From Thermoclostridium sp036562185 (GTDB lineage Bacteria; Bacillota; Clostridia; DSM-8532): a stretch of 64,000 bases of DNA. The DNA lies in assembly GCA_036562185.1 (NCBI GenBank), contig DATCKN010000036.1:81873-145872 (forward strand), read 5' to 3'. A program made the translations under genes and the position numbers. Positions 8,422 through 16,957 of the stretch are shown piece after piece (the stretch's first letter is position 1; each line of letters starts with the position of its first letter). Under the pieces are notes generated by a model. It did not search any database. It was given only the letters and a program-made list of their open reading frames with translations, and had not been told where the DNA came from.

Positions 8422-8450
8422 TTGACACAATAAAAAAGCTATACTATATT
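8422..8450 (+). promoter_or_regulatory. Sigma-A promoter for proS leader
   Basis: A perfect -35 TTGACA (8422-8427) is followed after 17 bases by TATATT (8445-8450). Transcription would begin near 8457, giving a leader of about 350 bases that covers the T-box. Confidence 0.75.
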
Positions 8451-8456
8451 AAGAAT

Positions 8457-8738
8457 ATCCGAAATTCCATTACTTTAAAAATTGCACTGATTTGTTAACC
8501 GGTGTTTAAAGTAAACTTTATACAGCAAATTTGATGAAGGGGCTGCGAAAAGCAGGCTGTTCCCAGAGAGTGAAGCCATCAGGTGGAAGGCTTCTGAGCA
8601 AAAAGCTTTTCTTCCCACCCCGGAGAAGCAATTGATGAAATTGCCGTGTGGCTTGCGATAAAAGCTTAAGAGTTGGGTAGCAATGCCAATTTGGGTGGTA
8701 CCGCGGTTTTCCCGTCCCTGTCTCAGGGACGTTTTTTT
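8457..8738 (+). promoter_or_regulatory. T-box leader (prolyl-tRNA sensing) with terminator
   Basis: The leader shows the T-box landmarks: an AGAGAG segment in the 5' stem region (about 8566), the near-invariant antiterminator sequence GGGTGGTACCGCGG (8693-8706), and an intrinsic terminator GTCCCTG-TCT-CAGGGAC (8714-8730) plus T-run. Uncharged tRNA-Pro would pair with the specifier and with the antiterminator bulge, so proS is made when proline charging falls. Possible proline specifier codons CCA/CCC/CCG occur at about 8615-8624, but I cannot assign the exact one without folding. Confidence 0.93.
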
Positions 8739-8802
8739 ATATATTGGCTTAATTTAAAATTGGAATTGAATAAACTGGTAATTAGCAGAAGGAGTGTAGT
8801 TT

Positions 8803-10239
8803 ATGGCAAACGATAAGAAACTTGTTGAGGCGATAACACCGAGGGATGTGGATTTTGCCCAATGGTATACCGACATTGTTAAAAAAGCTGATTTAATAGA
8901 TTATTCGAGTGTACGCGGCTGCATGATTATACGTCCGTATGGGTATGCTATCTGGGAGCTTATCCAGAAACATCTGGACAAAAGGTTCAAGGAAACAGGA
9001 CATGAAAATGTCTATATGCCCTTATTCATTCCCGAAAGTCTTTTGCAAAAAGAAAAGGATCATGTAGAAGGATTTGCTCCCGAAGTGGCATGGGTAACAC
9101 ATGGCGGTTCGGAAGAGCTTACTGAGAGGCTTTGCGTAAGGCCAACTTCCGAAACACTGTTCTGTGAGCATTATGCAAACATAATCCACTCATACAGGGA
9201 TCTTCCCAAATTATATAATCAATGGTGTTCTGTAGTTAGATGGGAAAAAACCACACGCCCGTTTTTGAGAACACTGGAATTTTTGTGGCAGGAAGGCCAT
9301 ACAGCGCATGCCACCGAAGAAGAAGCCATGGAAGAAACCATAAGAATGCTGAATGTATATGCAGAATTCTGTGAGAACGTCCTGGCAATCCCGGTAATTA
9401 AGGGCCAAAAAACCGAAAAGGAGAAATTCGCCGGTGCAAAGGCCACCTATACAATTGAAAGCCTGATGCATGACGGTAAAGCTCTTCAGACAGGTACATC
9501 CCATAACTTTGGGGACGGCTTTGCCAAAGCATTCAATATCAGGTATACCGATAAAAACAATGAATTAAAATATGTCCATCAAACATCATGGGGTGTAACA
9601 ACAAGGCTTATCGGAGCATTGATCATGGTGCACAGCGATGACGACGGCCTGGTTCTCCCACCCGAGGTAGCACCGACACAGGTTATGGTAATACCCGTTC
9701 AGCAGCATAAGGAAGGTGTTTTGGAAAAAGCAAGGGAAATAAAGGACAGAATTGGCAAGCTGGTGCGTGCAGGCCTTGATGACAGCGACAAAATGCCGGG
9801 CTGGAAATTCAGTGAATATGAAATGAAGGGTATTCCTTTGCGCCTTGAGTTAGGACCAAAGGATATCGAAAAGAACCAGTGCGTTATAGTCCGCCGTGAC
9901 ACCAGGGAAAAGATGTTTGTTTCCCTTGATAATTTGGAGGAGACAATCCCCGAAATCCTTGCAGCAATGCAGAAGGATTTGCTGCTTAAGGCAATTGAAA
10001 ACAGGGAGAGAAAAACTTATATTGCCAAATCCATGGACGAATTTGCAGAAATCTTAAATAAAACGCCAGGTTTTATAAAAGCTATGTGGTGCGGTGATGA
10101 GTCCTGCGAAAACATGGTCAAGGAAAAGACAAGTGCGACTGCACGATGCATACCATTTGAACAGGAACATGTTTCAGATACCTGTGTATGCTGCGGAAAA
10201 CCTGCGAAGCATATGGTTGTATGGGGAAAAGCCTATTAA
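8803..10239 (+). CDS. proS: Prolyl-tRNA synthetase, archaeal/eukaryotic type
   Basis: It attaches proline to tRNA-Pro. The 478 residues and lack of the bacterial insertion (editing) domain identify the ProS type 3 architecture: class II catalytic core (RGCMIIRPYGYAIWELIQ motif 1 area; RPTSETLFCEHYA; RWEKTTRPFLRTLEFLWQEG motif 2; LRLELGPKDI), anticodon-binding domain, and a C-terminal cysteine-bearing domain (CGDESCENM, CVCCGKPAKH) that binds zinc in relatives. The ATG follows GAAGGAG. It is controlled by the T-box just upstream. Missing editing suggests a separate YbaK-type editing protein elsewhere. Confidence 0.97.
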   Translation: MANDKKLVEAITPRDVDFAQWYTDIVKKADLIDYSSVRGCMIIRPYGYAIWELIQKHLDKRFKETGHENVYMPLFIPESLLQKEKDHVEGFAPEVAWVTHGGSEELTERLCVRPTSETLFCEHYANIIHSYRDLPKLYNQWCSVVRWEKTTRPFLRTLEFLWQEGHTAHATEEEAMEETIRMLNVYAEFCENVLAIPVIKGQKTEKEKFAGAKATYTIESLMHDGKALQTGTSHNFGDGFAKAFNIRYTDKNNELKYVHQTSWGVTTRLIGALIMVHSDDDGLVLPPEVAPTQVMVIPVQQHKEGVLEKAREIKDRIGKLVRAGLDDSDKMPGWKFSEYEMKGIPLRLELGPKDIEKNQCVIVRRDTREKMFVSLDNLEETIPEILAAMQKDLLLKAIENRERKTYIAKSMDEFAEILNKTPGFIKAMWCGDESCENMVKEKTSATARCIPFEQEHVSDTCVCCGKPAKHMVVWGKAY

Positions 10240-10279
10240 TATGAAGAGGAGAACGTCCGACTGTCAGGAGGAAAGATTC

Positions 10280-11149
10280 ATGAATGCAGCAATAAACATT
10301 ATAAAGGGTATTGTAATAGGTATAGCCACCCTTGTTCCGGGCGTCAGCGGGGGAACTATGGCAATTATATTGGGGCTGTATGATGACATAATTCATTCAA
10401 TAAGCTCATTTTTCAGCGATATCAGGAAGAATACCCTGTTTCTTTTAACGGTTGGTATTGGGGGAGTAATTGGTCTTTTTGGTTTCAGCTGGATTATGAA
10501 ATTTTTACTTTCAAATTTCAGGTTCCCGATGATCTATTTCTTTATAGGTGTTATAATAGGCGGCATACCTGTTTTGTATAAAAAGACAGCAAATGCAGAC
10601 AAAAAAACAGCAGATTGGATCTATTTTGCAATAGGCTTTATTATAATACTTGTTATGAAAATATACGATGGTACCATAGTAAACCTTGCAAATTCTACCG
10701 GATTGCTGCAATTTGTTTTCCTCTTTTTCGCTGGAATAGTCATTGCCGTAGCATTAATCCTGCCAGGTATAAGTACTTCATTCATGCTGCTGGCCATAGG
10801 CCTTTATGACATTTTTATTGATGCGGTAAGCAACATTAAGCTGAATTACCTGATACCAATTGGGTTGGGTACGGTTTTTGGGGTACTGACAACTACGAGG
10901 ATACTTGAAAGCAGCATGAATAAAAAACCAAGGCAGACTTACCTGTTAATTCTTGGTTTTGTAGTTGGATCAATTATTGAGGTGTTTCCGGGACTTCCAG
11001 GGGGAATATATACTTTGCTGTCGGCAGGCACCACCGGATTTACCACCGAAGTTTTACTGGGAATTGCTGAAATTTTTGCTTCGGTTGCGGCACTGATTCT
11101 CGGATATTTTCTGATCCGCTTTATGAGTAAAAAATTCGGAGACTTATAA
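10280..11149 (+). CDS. DUF368 family membrane protein (undecaprenyl-phosphate transporter, PopT-like)
   Basis: This is a 289-residue polytopic protein with two repeats of the family signature: GIATLVPGVSGGTMAIILGLYD near the N-terminus and VALILPGISTSFMLLAIGLYD around residue 165. DUF368 proteins are now known to return undecaprenyl phosphate across the membrane for reuse in cell-wall synthesis. The reading frame extends upstream into proS, but the ATG at 10280 follows a good AGGAGG site and begins the conserved part, so I use it. A strong terminator follows at 11200. Confidence 0.9.
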   Translation: MNAAINIIKGIVIGIATLVPGVSGGTMAIILGLYDDIIHSISSFFSDIRKNTLFLLTVGIGGVIGLFGFSWIMKFLLSNFRFPMIYFFIGVIIGGIPVLYKKTANADKKTADWIYFAIGFIIILVMKIYDGTIVNLANSTGLLQFVFLFFAGIVIAVALILPGISTSFMLLAIGLYDIFIDAVSNIKLNYLIPIGLGTVFGVLTTTRILESSMNKKPRQTYLLILGFVVGSIIEVFPGLPGGIYTLLSAGTTGFTTEVLLGIAEIFASVAALILGYFLIRFMSKKFGDL

Positions 11150-11199
11150 ACCGGTTTAAAAAGGCTCCTTTTTATCCTTATATAAATATATAACAAGAG

Positions 11200-11241
11200 A
11201 TTACACAGTACAAACATGGCTTTGTATTGTGTAATTTTTTT
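11200..11241 (+). terminator. Intrinsic terminator after DUF368 gene
   Basis: A 15-bp stem (11200-11214 with 11221-11235, one G-U pair, loop CATGGC) is followed by seven T residues. Confidence 0.9.
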
Positions 11242-11250
11242 ATTTTCTGT

Positions 11251-11280
11251 TAATAATTCTTATCCTAAAGAGACATACTA
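11251..11280 (+). promoter_or_regulatory. Possible forespore (sigma-G-like) promoter
   Basis: CATACTA (11274-11280) matches the sigma-G -10 consensus, and TAATA (11251-11255), 18 bases upstream, is near the -35 consensus. It lies about 110 bases before the CAP-domain gene. Without expression data this is tentative. Confidence 0.3.
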
Positions 11281-11391
11281 TTTATTACAATATGGATCCT
11301 GCAATAATCCACCATTGCAAGGTATTCTCATAATGCCTTGCTGTTGGTAAGTAATCCGCAGGGTCCAAATCATGGTATGAGGAGGGAGCCT

Positions 11392-12174
11392 ATGAGAAAA
11401 AGAATTATAGCAGTAATTCTGCTCACCTTCCTGTCTGTGACCGTGTTTGGCCTGTTAAGTCGGGATTTTGCCCCGGCCAATGCGGAGATGACGTGGAAAA
11501 GGGTGGATTTCATTAGCGGGATAGTGACTGCTGCAGAATTGAATGTCCGTAAAGGACCGTCTACAAAGTATACAATTGTAGGCACACTGAAGAAAAACCA
11601 ATGGGTCAATGTATTGGCAGAGATCGATGGATGGTACGTAATTTTTGAACCCAATACCGGGTTAGTTGGATGTGTTAGTGGTAAATATCTGCAGCCGCCT
11701 AACAAGGTAAATCAAACACCCAGTACAGGTACTTCTACACCTAAATCAACTCCGGCACCTACCCCTACTCCTGTGCCTTCAACAACAAATTTGTCACAGG
11801 ATGAGAAGGAACTTCTGGATTTAATTAATGCTGAACGTGCTAAAGCCGGACTGGCAGCACTTAAGGCAGATCCTGAGCTTATGGAAGTTGCAAGGCTTAA
11901 AGCAAAAGACATGGTAGAGAACAACTATTTTTCACATCAGTCTCCAACATATGGATCTCCATTTGATATGATGCGACAGTTTGGTATAAGTTTTAAATCT
12001 GCTGGAGAGAATATAGCAGGGAACAGTACTGAGGAAGGCGCTGTAAAAGCGTGGATGAATTCCGAAGGCCACAGGAAAAATATCCTGAACGGGAATTTTA
12101 ACTATACTGGTATAGGAATTTATCAGAGTCCGAAGTACGGTAAAATTTTCGTCCAAATGTTTATTGGGCGGTAA
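11392..12174 (+). CDS. Secreted SH3b plus CAP (SCP/YkwD-like) domain protein
   Basis: The 260-residue protein has a signal peptide (MRKRIIAVILLTFLSVTVFG, cleavage near the Ala-rich PANAEM), a bacterial SH3 domain (ELNVRKGPSTKYTIVGTLKK, about residues 47-97), a Pro/Thr linker (about 105-130), and a C-terminal CAP domain with FSHQSPTYGSPFD, AGENIAGN and WMNSEGHRKNILN, the usual conserved His/Glu set. Relatives of this layout are found on cell walls or spores; the biochemical activity is unknown. The ATG at 11392 follows GAGGAGGGAG. The next gene starts 35 bases downstream, probably in the same transcript. Confidence 0.92.
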   Translation: MRKRIIAVILLTFLSVTVFGLLSRDFAPANAEMTWKRVDFISGIVTAAELNVRKGPSTKYTIVGTLKKNQWVNVLAEIDGWYVIFEPNTGLVGCVSGKYLQPPNKVNQTPSTGTSTPKSTPAPTPTPVPSTTNLSQDEKELLDLINAERAKAGLAALKADPELMEVARLKAKDMVENNYFSHQSPTYGSPFDMMRQFGISFKSAGENIAGNSTEEGAVKAWMNSEGHRKNILNGNFNYTGIGIYQSPKYGKIFVQMFIGR

Positions 12175-12209
12175 AAGCAATTTGTTAAAATCATGGAGGT
12201 GTTCAAACA

Positions 12210-12398
12210 ATGGCTAAAAACCAAAACCAGAACCAGAACCAAAACCGTATTCAAAACGAAAACAGGAACAACAATCAGGAACAAAAAAAGAAAAATAATA
12301 ATTTCTGCAATGATCAATTGGGTGAAAACATGACCGAATTCTCACAGGAAGTAAACCCTAATAATGAGCAGCAAAAAAAGAAAAACAACAACAAATAA
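12210..12398 (+). CDS. Small Asn/Gln/Lys-rich protein with SASP-like protease site
   Basis: This 62-residue protein is almost entirely N, Q, K and E, starting with repeats of QN. A strong GGAGGTG site lies 8 bases before the ATG and a perfect terminator follows, so it is very likely expressed. It contains TEFSQEVN (about residues 42-49), close to the TEFASETN type of site cut by the germination protease GPR in gamma-type small acid-soluble spore proteins, which are likewise rich in N and Q. A spore storage role is inference; no definite family can be assigned. Confidence 0.7.
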   Translation: MAKNQNQNQNQNRIQNENRNNNQEQKKKNNNFCNDQLGENMTEFSQEVNPNNEQQKKKNNNK

Positions 12399-12486
12399 AA
12401 CAGGCAGAAAAACACTCAAAGGAAGCAATTTTAGCCTAAATTCGGCGCACAAATCGCGCAATGGTTCATTAACAACAACAAGATTA

Positions 12487-12522
12487 AAACCAAAAAAGAG
12501 CCGTGAGGCTCTTTTTTGGTTT
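12487..12522. terminator. Palindromic terminator after small N/Q-rich gene
   Basis: Sixteen-base arms (12487-12502 and 12507-12522) with loop GTGA form a perfect hairpin; the A-run and T-run on either side allow it to act in both directions. Confidence 0.9.
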
Positions 12523-12597
12523 GTCAGACTTTCCATGAAATAATTTCGTTTATATAACAAGAAGGCGTATTGACGCTGTCATAACGGTGCGATGCAA

Positions 12598-12626
12598 TTG
12601 CATGCAGTTGCTCCCGTTGTTATAAT
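12598..12626 (+). promoter_or_regulatory. Possible promoter of TolC-like gene pair
   Basis: TTGCAT (12598-12603), 17 bases, then a perfect TATAAT (12621-12626), about 39 bases before the first TolC-like gene. The -35 lies within a TGCAATTGCATGCA palindrome that could be an operator. Confidence 0.5.
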
Positions 12627-12664
12627 GAATGTACAGGAAAAATCCTTGAATAAGGAGGGCTTTT

Positions 12665-13846
12665 ATGCGTAAAAAAGTAACCGCCCTTGTTGCAATAATA
12701 AATGCATTGTTTGCATTGATTGTTCCGCAAGCCCGGGCAGCATCCGGTGAATCCATATTGAACAGGCAAAAGGCAATTCAACTTATTAAAAATAATTCCA
12801 CTGCAATCTGGGACGCTAAAGAGCAGGAACAGTTTGCAAAGGAGAATTATGAAGAGCAGGCTGCCAGATCAAAGAGCATCGATACTGTAAAGGTGTTCCT
12901 GATGAAACATCCGCTCACGGGTGAAGAGTTGTATTATTACTATGACTCTGCTGAGCAGATGCAGCTTAGGCTGTTGAAGGAGTATGTTCCCGAGACACTG
13001 AAATTCAGCCATGAAATAAAGGAAATGACCATTAAGGTTACTGAAAATACCATGGCCAATGTCGCAGATAATCTTTTTACCGGATTATACAGTACATATC
13101 ATTCGGTTAAGCTGGCCGAAAAATCTGTTGAAGCAGCAAGAAAAAATCTGACCCGGCAGAAGGAACTTTTTGAAAATGGCATGATAACCGAACTTGAACT
13201 TCAGGATGCCGAGCTGGATCTGAAAGAAGCAGAAAACTCAGTGAAGAAGGCAAAACGTGACTATGACAATATGCACCGCCAGTTTAACGCGCTTGCCAAA
13301 CTTCCGTTGGATTTCAGATACGATTTCATAGCAACGCCGTGGTTGAATGAGCAGGATGTCCCAATAACCGAGGAAGAAGCGGTAGCCAGTGCACTTGAGA
13401 ACCGCATGGAGATTTGGAGTGTAAAAAGGCAGATTGAGCTTATGGAATTAAAAATGGAAATTTACCGGCACAGGAATGTATACCAATTTGATTATCAGAC
13501 AATAAAGGATTACGCAGAAGCGCAGAATGAACTGGATAAGCTGAAAACCGATCTTGGGCGGATTGAATATGATATTGAAAATGAAATACGGAAGGCATAT
13601 AAAGAGCTGAAAAAGAGCTATAACGATTTGGAACTTGCCAAGTTAAACCTGGCAAAGCAAAAAAATCAGCTTGAAACTATAAAAATTCAGTATGACGCCG
13701 GGCTTATTCCGGTATCGGCGGTTGAACAAATGGAACTTGCCATAGCACAGTTGGAATTTGCTGTTAACATAAACCTTCTAAATGTCTTAAATAAACAGGA
13801 CCAGTTTTACCGTGCCATTTCGGTAGGACCTGGGTATACTCAGTGA
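12665..13846 (+). CDS. TolC-like (outer membrane efflux protein family) exported coiled-coil protein
   Basis: A signal peptide (MRKKVTALVAIINALFALIV..ARA) precedes a 393-residue mostly helical protein. Two long coiled-coil stretches, each with TolC-type phrases, are visible: RKNLTRQKELFENGMITELE with LQDAELDLKEAEN in the first half, and LAKQKNQLETIKIQYDAGLI with PVSAVEQMELAIAQLE near the C-terminus. This inner duplication is the TolC hallmark. The gene pairs with a paralogue 13 bases downstream. In a monoderm there is no outer membrane, so the role is unclear: a cell-wall-spanning or envelope structural part is possible. Confidence 0.8.
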   Translation: MRKKVTALVAIINALFALIVPQARAASGESILNRQKAIQLIKNNSTAIWDAKEQEQFAKENYEEQAARSKSIDTVKVFLMKHPLTGEELYYYYDSAEQMQLRLLKEYVPETLKFSHEIKEMTIKVTENTMANVADNLFTGLYSTYHSVKLAEKSVEAARKNLTRQKELFENGMITELELQDAELDLKEAENSVKKAKRDYDNMHRQFNALAKLPLDFRYDFIATPWLNEQDVPITEEEAVASALENRMEIWSVKRQIELMELKMEIYRHRNVYQFDYQTIKDYAEAQNELDKLKTDLGRIEYDIENEIRKAYKELKKSYNDLELAKLNLAKQKNQLETIKIQYDAGLIPVSAVEQMELAIAQLEFAVNINLLNVLNKQDQFYRAISVGPGYTQ

Positions 13847-13859
13847 AAGGAGAAGTAAA

Positions 13860-14960
13860 ATGAAAAGGTTTATTATATTGACTCTCTGTTTTATACTTGT
13901 TGCAGGTATACCTGCATTTGCTGAAGAAAATGTTACTAAATTTACTTATGAATCGGCCCTTGAAACTGCTGTGGAAAATTCAATTCAGCCCGAACTGGAC
14001 GATTACAATATAAAATCACTGGAGAGCGCTTTGGAAAAAGCAAAGGAAGAAGCCATCAAAGGCTTTATAGGCGGAACGCCACAGGAAGTTGCTGAAAGAA
14101 AAATCATAAAGCAGGTTGCGCCTTTTGAAGCAGAGGTAAACCTTGAGGTTGCAAAAAGGCAGAAAGCCGACAACATAAAACAGATAAAGGCTGATGTTTA
14201 TCAGGAAATGATGCGGGTGCTGCTTGCAGAAGAAAGTATTGAAATAAAAAAGCAAAGAATAGAATTGCTTGAGGAAAAATACCGGATAGACTTAAAGCGT
14301 TTTGGGGAAGGCTTAATATCGGAAGCCGATATAACTGACGAGGAACTGGTTTTGTCAGTGGAGAAGCTTGAGTTAAAGAATATGGAAACAGCCCTGGCTT
14401 CGGATATTTTAAATATTAAAAAGAAGCTTCATGTGGACTTGAGCGATGACAATAAAATAGAATTTGACTACAAACTTGAAAAAATAGGCACCCACTATGT
14501 AATTGACATCTTTAATATTGATGAAGCAATTTTAAAGGCTAAAGAGACAAACACAACAGTCTATCAGAAAGCAAAGGCATTAGAAGCGGCTGAAATGAAG
14601 CTTGAAATTACAAAGCAGCATTTGAAGCCGGGCCATGACTTTTATGACCAGAAAGTTTATGAACTTGAAAAAGCAAAAAAGGAACTGTATGATGCAGAAA
14701 CCGATCTTGAAGTATCAATAAGGAATGCATACAACGAACTTATGACCGCAGCCGATGCCCTGGAACTGGCTTATAAGAGGGAAGACCTGGAAAACAGAAG
14801 GCTGCAAACCTTAAAAATAAAATATAATGCCGGTGTTATCAGCCGCAGGGATATGATAGACAATGAACTTGCTTTATTGGCCAAAAAGCAGGCAACCCTT
14901 GAAGCAATATGCGATTTCAATATTAAAACCGATATACTGAAAAACCTTATCGAGAATTAA
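13860..14960 (+). CDS. Second TolC-like exported coiled-coil protein
   Basis: This 366-residue paralogue starts with a clear signal peptide (MKRFIILTLCFILVAGIPAFA). It contains KQRIELLEEKYRIDLKRFGEG followed by LISEADITDEELVLS, and later LQTLKIKYNAGVISRRDMID, the same duplicated TolC-type pattern (short GLIS/GVIS turn between two antiparallel helices). It starts 13 bases after the first copy with GAAAGGAG, so both are made together, perhaps as a mixed oligomer. No transporter or membrane-fusion protein gene is adjacent. A terminator follows at 14989. Confidence 0.78.
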   Translation: MKRFIILTLCFILVAGIPAFAEENVTKFTYESALETAVENSIQPELDDYNIKSLESALEKAKEEAIKGFIGGTPQEVAERKIIKQVAPFEAEVNLEVAKRQKADNIKQIKADVYQEMMRVLLAEESIEIKKQRIELLEEKYRIDLKRFGEGLISEADITDEELVLSVEKLELKNMETALASDILNIKKKLHVDLSDDNKIEFDYKLEKIGTHYVIDIFNIDEAILKAKETNTTVYQKAKALEAAEMKLEITKQHLKPGHDFYDQKVYELEKAKKELYDAETDLEVSIRNAYNELMTAADALELAYKREDLENRRLQTLKIKYNAGVISRRDMIDNELALLAKKQATLEAICDFNIKTDILKNLIEN

Positions 14961-14988
14961 GTCGAATAATCAAATTTTTAATAGGCAT

Positions 14989-15029
14989 ACTATATATGTT
15001 GAAACTAATCAGCATATATAGTTTTTTTT
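14989..15029 (+). terminator. Intrinsic terminator after TolC-like pair
   Basis: ACTATATATG (14989-14998) pairs with CATATATAGT (15013-15022), followed by a run of eight T. Confidence 0.85.
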
Positions 15030-15069
15030 GCCTTTAAATCCGGGCAAAGGACAAGGAAGGAGGTATATT

Positions 15070-15549
15070 ATGTCTGTAACGGTAGTAGGTGTTTTCGACA
15101 GAGTGGACTATGCCGAGAAAGCAGCAAGGGAAATAAAAGAACGGGGACTTCGGACAGATGATATTTCAATAATAGTTAAAAACCGGGATGAAGGAGAAGG
15201 CCAAAAGGGAGAAGGCATGACCAATGACAATATCTCCAATGGTGCTGTGACAGGAGGCATAATTGGTGGCCTTGCAGGTCTTCTGATTGGAGCAGGTATG
15301 GTTGCAATACCGGGATTGGGTATTATTGCGGCAGCAGGACCCATAACAGGACTAATTGGAGGAGCAGCTACAGGAGGAATAATTGGAGGACTAATTGATT
15401 TGGGAATTCCCGAACAGGAAAGCAGAAAATATGAAAACGACATTCGCGAAGGAAAAGTTGTATTCACAATGAAAACTGATGACGATAAAGTGGATGACAT
15501 ACGAAATATTCTTCAAGCAAATGGTGCTGAACGCGTAAATACGCATTAA
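15070..15549 (+). CDS. YflT/general stress protein 17M-like, glycine-zipper protein
   Basis: The 159-residue product has an N-terminal ferredoxin-like stress-protein domain (VVGVFDRVDYAEKAAREI...DDISIIVKN), a long glycine-rich hydrophobic middle (about residues 59-114, repeats of GGIIGGLAG and GLIGGA type) able to form a glycine-zipper membrane hairpin, and a C-terminal half repeating the ferredoxin-like fold (KVVFTMKTDDDKVDDIRNIL). The family is stress-induced in bacilli; biochemical role unknown. The ATG at 15070 follows GGAAGGAGG; an upstream in-frame start at 15028 lies in the terminator and is rejected. Confidence 0.85.
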   Translation: MSVTVVGVFDRVDYAEKAAREIKERGLRTDDISIIVKNRDEGEGQKGEGMTNDNISNGAVTGGIIGGLAGLLIGAGMVAIPGLGIIAAAGPITGLIGGAATGGIIGGLIDLGIPEQESRKYENDIREGKVVFTMKTDDDKVDDIRNILQANGAERVNTH

Positions 15550-15560
15550 GATACCGGTTG

Positions 15561-15590
15561 CAGGGCAGATAATTTTCTGCCCTGTATTTC
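15561..15590 (+). terminator. Intrinsic terminator after stress-protein gene
   Basis: CAGGGCAGA (15561-15569) and TCTGCCCTG (15576-15584) form a 9-bp stem with a six-base loop, followed by TATTTC, a weak T-run. Confidence 0.75.
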
Positions 15591-15604
15591 TATACATAAT
15601 TCCA

Positions 15605-15891
15605 CATCTGAATAAACACACGAAAATGTGTATAACTTATCCACAGCCGGGAAGTCAAATAAACATAGTTAGTCACAAAGTTATACACATTATCCACAGC
15701 TTTTTGGATTATATTGTGAATAAGTATTGTGTTATTTGTGGATTTTGATAGTTTGTCAGATTTATGTTAATTATGTTTTATGTATATTTATTTTGGGTAA
15801 AAAATAAGTAAGCTAAACTATTCATTATCCGGTATTATTTTGTATAATATTGGATATAAACTTTCAATAAGGCCCGAAAGGAGTATGGGAT
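15605..15891. promoter_or_regulatory. Intergenic region with second DnaA-box-like cluster
   Basis: Between the stress-protein terminator and hpf lie two exact TTATCCACA boxes (15637-15645 and 15690-15698), TTATACACA (15681-15689) and its reverse TGTGTATAA (15627-15635), TGTGAATAA (15715-15723) and TGTGGATTT (15737-15745). The following 100 bases are very AT-rich and end with a TATAAT (15843-15848) that may be the hpf -10 box. Confidence 0.5.
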
Positions 15892-16422
15892 ATGAAGTTT
15901 AACGTGAACGGTAAAAACGTGAATGTTACTGACGCATTAAAGGAAAAAGCCATTAAGAAGCTTGGCAAAATCGAAAAATTTTTCAAATCAGATGCAGAAT
16001 GCAATATTACATTCAAGGTTGAAAAAAATCGCCACATTTGTGAAGTTACCATCATATCAACGGGGCTTTTTATCAGGGCGGAAGAAACAACAAATGATAT
16101 GTATGCTTCAATTGATATGGTAATAGATAAATTGGAACGCCAGATAAGAAAAAATAAAACCAAGCTTGGCAAGAGAATCAGGCAGGAAAGTGTAATCCCC
16201 GATAACTTTGAAATAAAAGAGCCCATAGAAGAAGAGCAGACCTATAAAGTAGTAAAAAGCAAGCGTTTCGCCATAAAACCAATGAGTGTTGAAGAAGCAA
16301 TTCTGCAGATGAACCTTTTGGGGCATAACTTTTTTGTATTTTCAAATGCAGAGACCGAGGAAGTAAATGTTGTTTATAAGCGTAAGGACGGGAACTATGG
16401 ATTAATTGAGCCTGAATTCTGA
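15892..16422 (+). CDS. hpf: Ribosome hibernation promoting factor, long form
   Basis: Long HPF binds the 30S decoding region and joins two 70S ribosomes into inactive 100S dimers in stationary phase. The 176-residue protein has the N-terminal S30AE domain (MKFNVNGKNVNVTDALKEKA.., ECNITFKVEK, YASIDMVIDKLERQIRKNKT), a linker, and the C-terminal dimerisation domain (VVKSKRFAIKPMSVEEAILQ, LLGHNFFVFSNAETEEVNVV, YKRKDGNYGLIEPE). The ATG follows GAAAGGAG. Length is normal for firmicutes. Confidence 0.96.
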   Translation: MKFNVNGKNVNVTDALKEKAIKKLGKIEKFFKSDAECNITFKVEKNRHICEVTIISTGLFIRAEETTNDMYASIDMVIDKLERQIRKNKTKLGKRIRQESVIPDNFEIKEPIEEEQTYKVVKSKRFAIKPMSVEEAILQMNLLGHNFFVFSNAETEEVNVVYKRKDGNYGLIEPEF

Positions 16423-16504
16423 TTAAAAATTATATTAAATTATTATTAAAAGGTAGTAAAAAACTAATATTGTGGTAAAATATAATTAGGGTAACGAAAA
16501 TAAT

Positions 16505-16738
16505 ATGGTTTTGGTTGGTTTTCATTTTGTTGAATCCTCCTTAAAGAAGGAGCTGGAGATTTTGGAAAACAGGAAAATTGAACTTTCGGAACAGGATCTT
16601 CATATTATTGATATTTACTCGAAAAAGAACTTGGCGGATACAATGCCACAGTTCGGAAACCCCGATTATGACTTTCTGAATCATACAACTGATATAGCAA
16701 GAGCAAAAAGTGTAAAAACCGATGATTTTTTACAATAG
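16505..16738 (+). CDS. Small hypothetical protein
   Basis: I do not recognise this 77-residue frame. It is highly charged after a hydrophobic start (MVLVGFHFVESSLKKELEIL), ends in a polar tail, and has codon use like its neighbours, which suggests coding. No strong ribosome binding site lies before the ATG; a TATAAT at 16481 could drive it. No membrane segment is clear. It could be a short regulatory protein or a chance frame. Confidence 0.4.
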   Translation: MVLVGFHFVESSLKKELEILENRKIELSEQDLHIIDIYSKKNLADTMPQFGNPDYDFLNHTTDIARAKSVKTDDFLQ

Positions 16739-16830
16739 GTATATTATCGGAAAGTAGGATAAAAGAAGTGGTTAAATTTCATTTTCGTTCCTTAATTAAA
16801 AGTAAATCACAAAGTTCATATATGTTGTTG

Positions 16831-16880
16831 AAAAGGCACTCAATTGAAATGATTGGCAATTTCATGTTGGTGCCTTTTTT
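16831..16880 (+). terminator. Intrinsic terminator
   Basis: AAAAGGCAC (16831-16839) pairs with GTGCCTTTT (16870-16878) around a partly paired inner region; six T residues follow. It ends transcription after the small gene at 16505. Confidence 0.8.
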
Positions 16881-16957
16881 GTTATTTCTCAATCCTGTTT
16901 GTTCTCTTGTTAATGGTACGGGCATCCGTATAACAATAAATGAAAGGGGTAATGGAT

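Noticed and set aside
10094..10279. N-terminal extension of the DUF368 frame into proS
   Set aside because: The extension has no membrane-protein character and overlaps proS by about 150 bases; the AGGAGG site supports ATG 10280.
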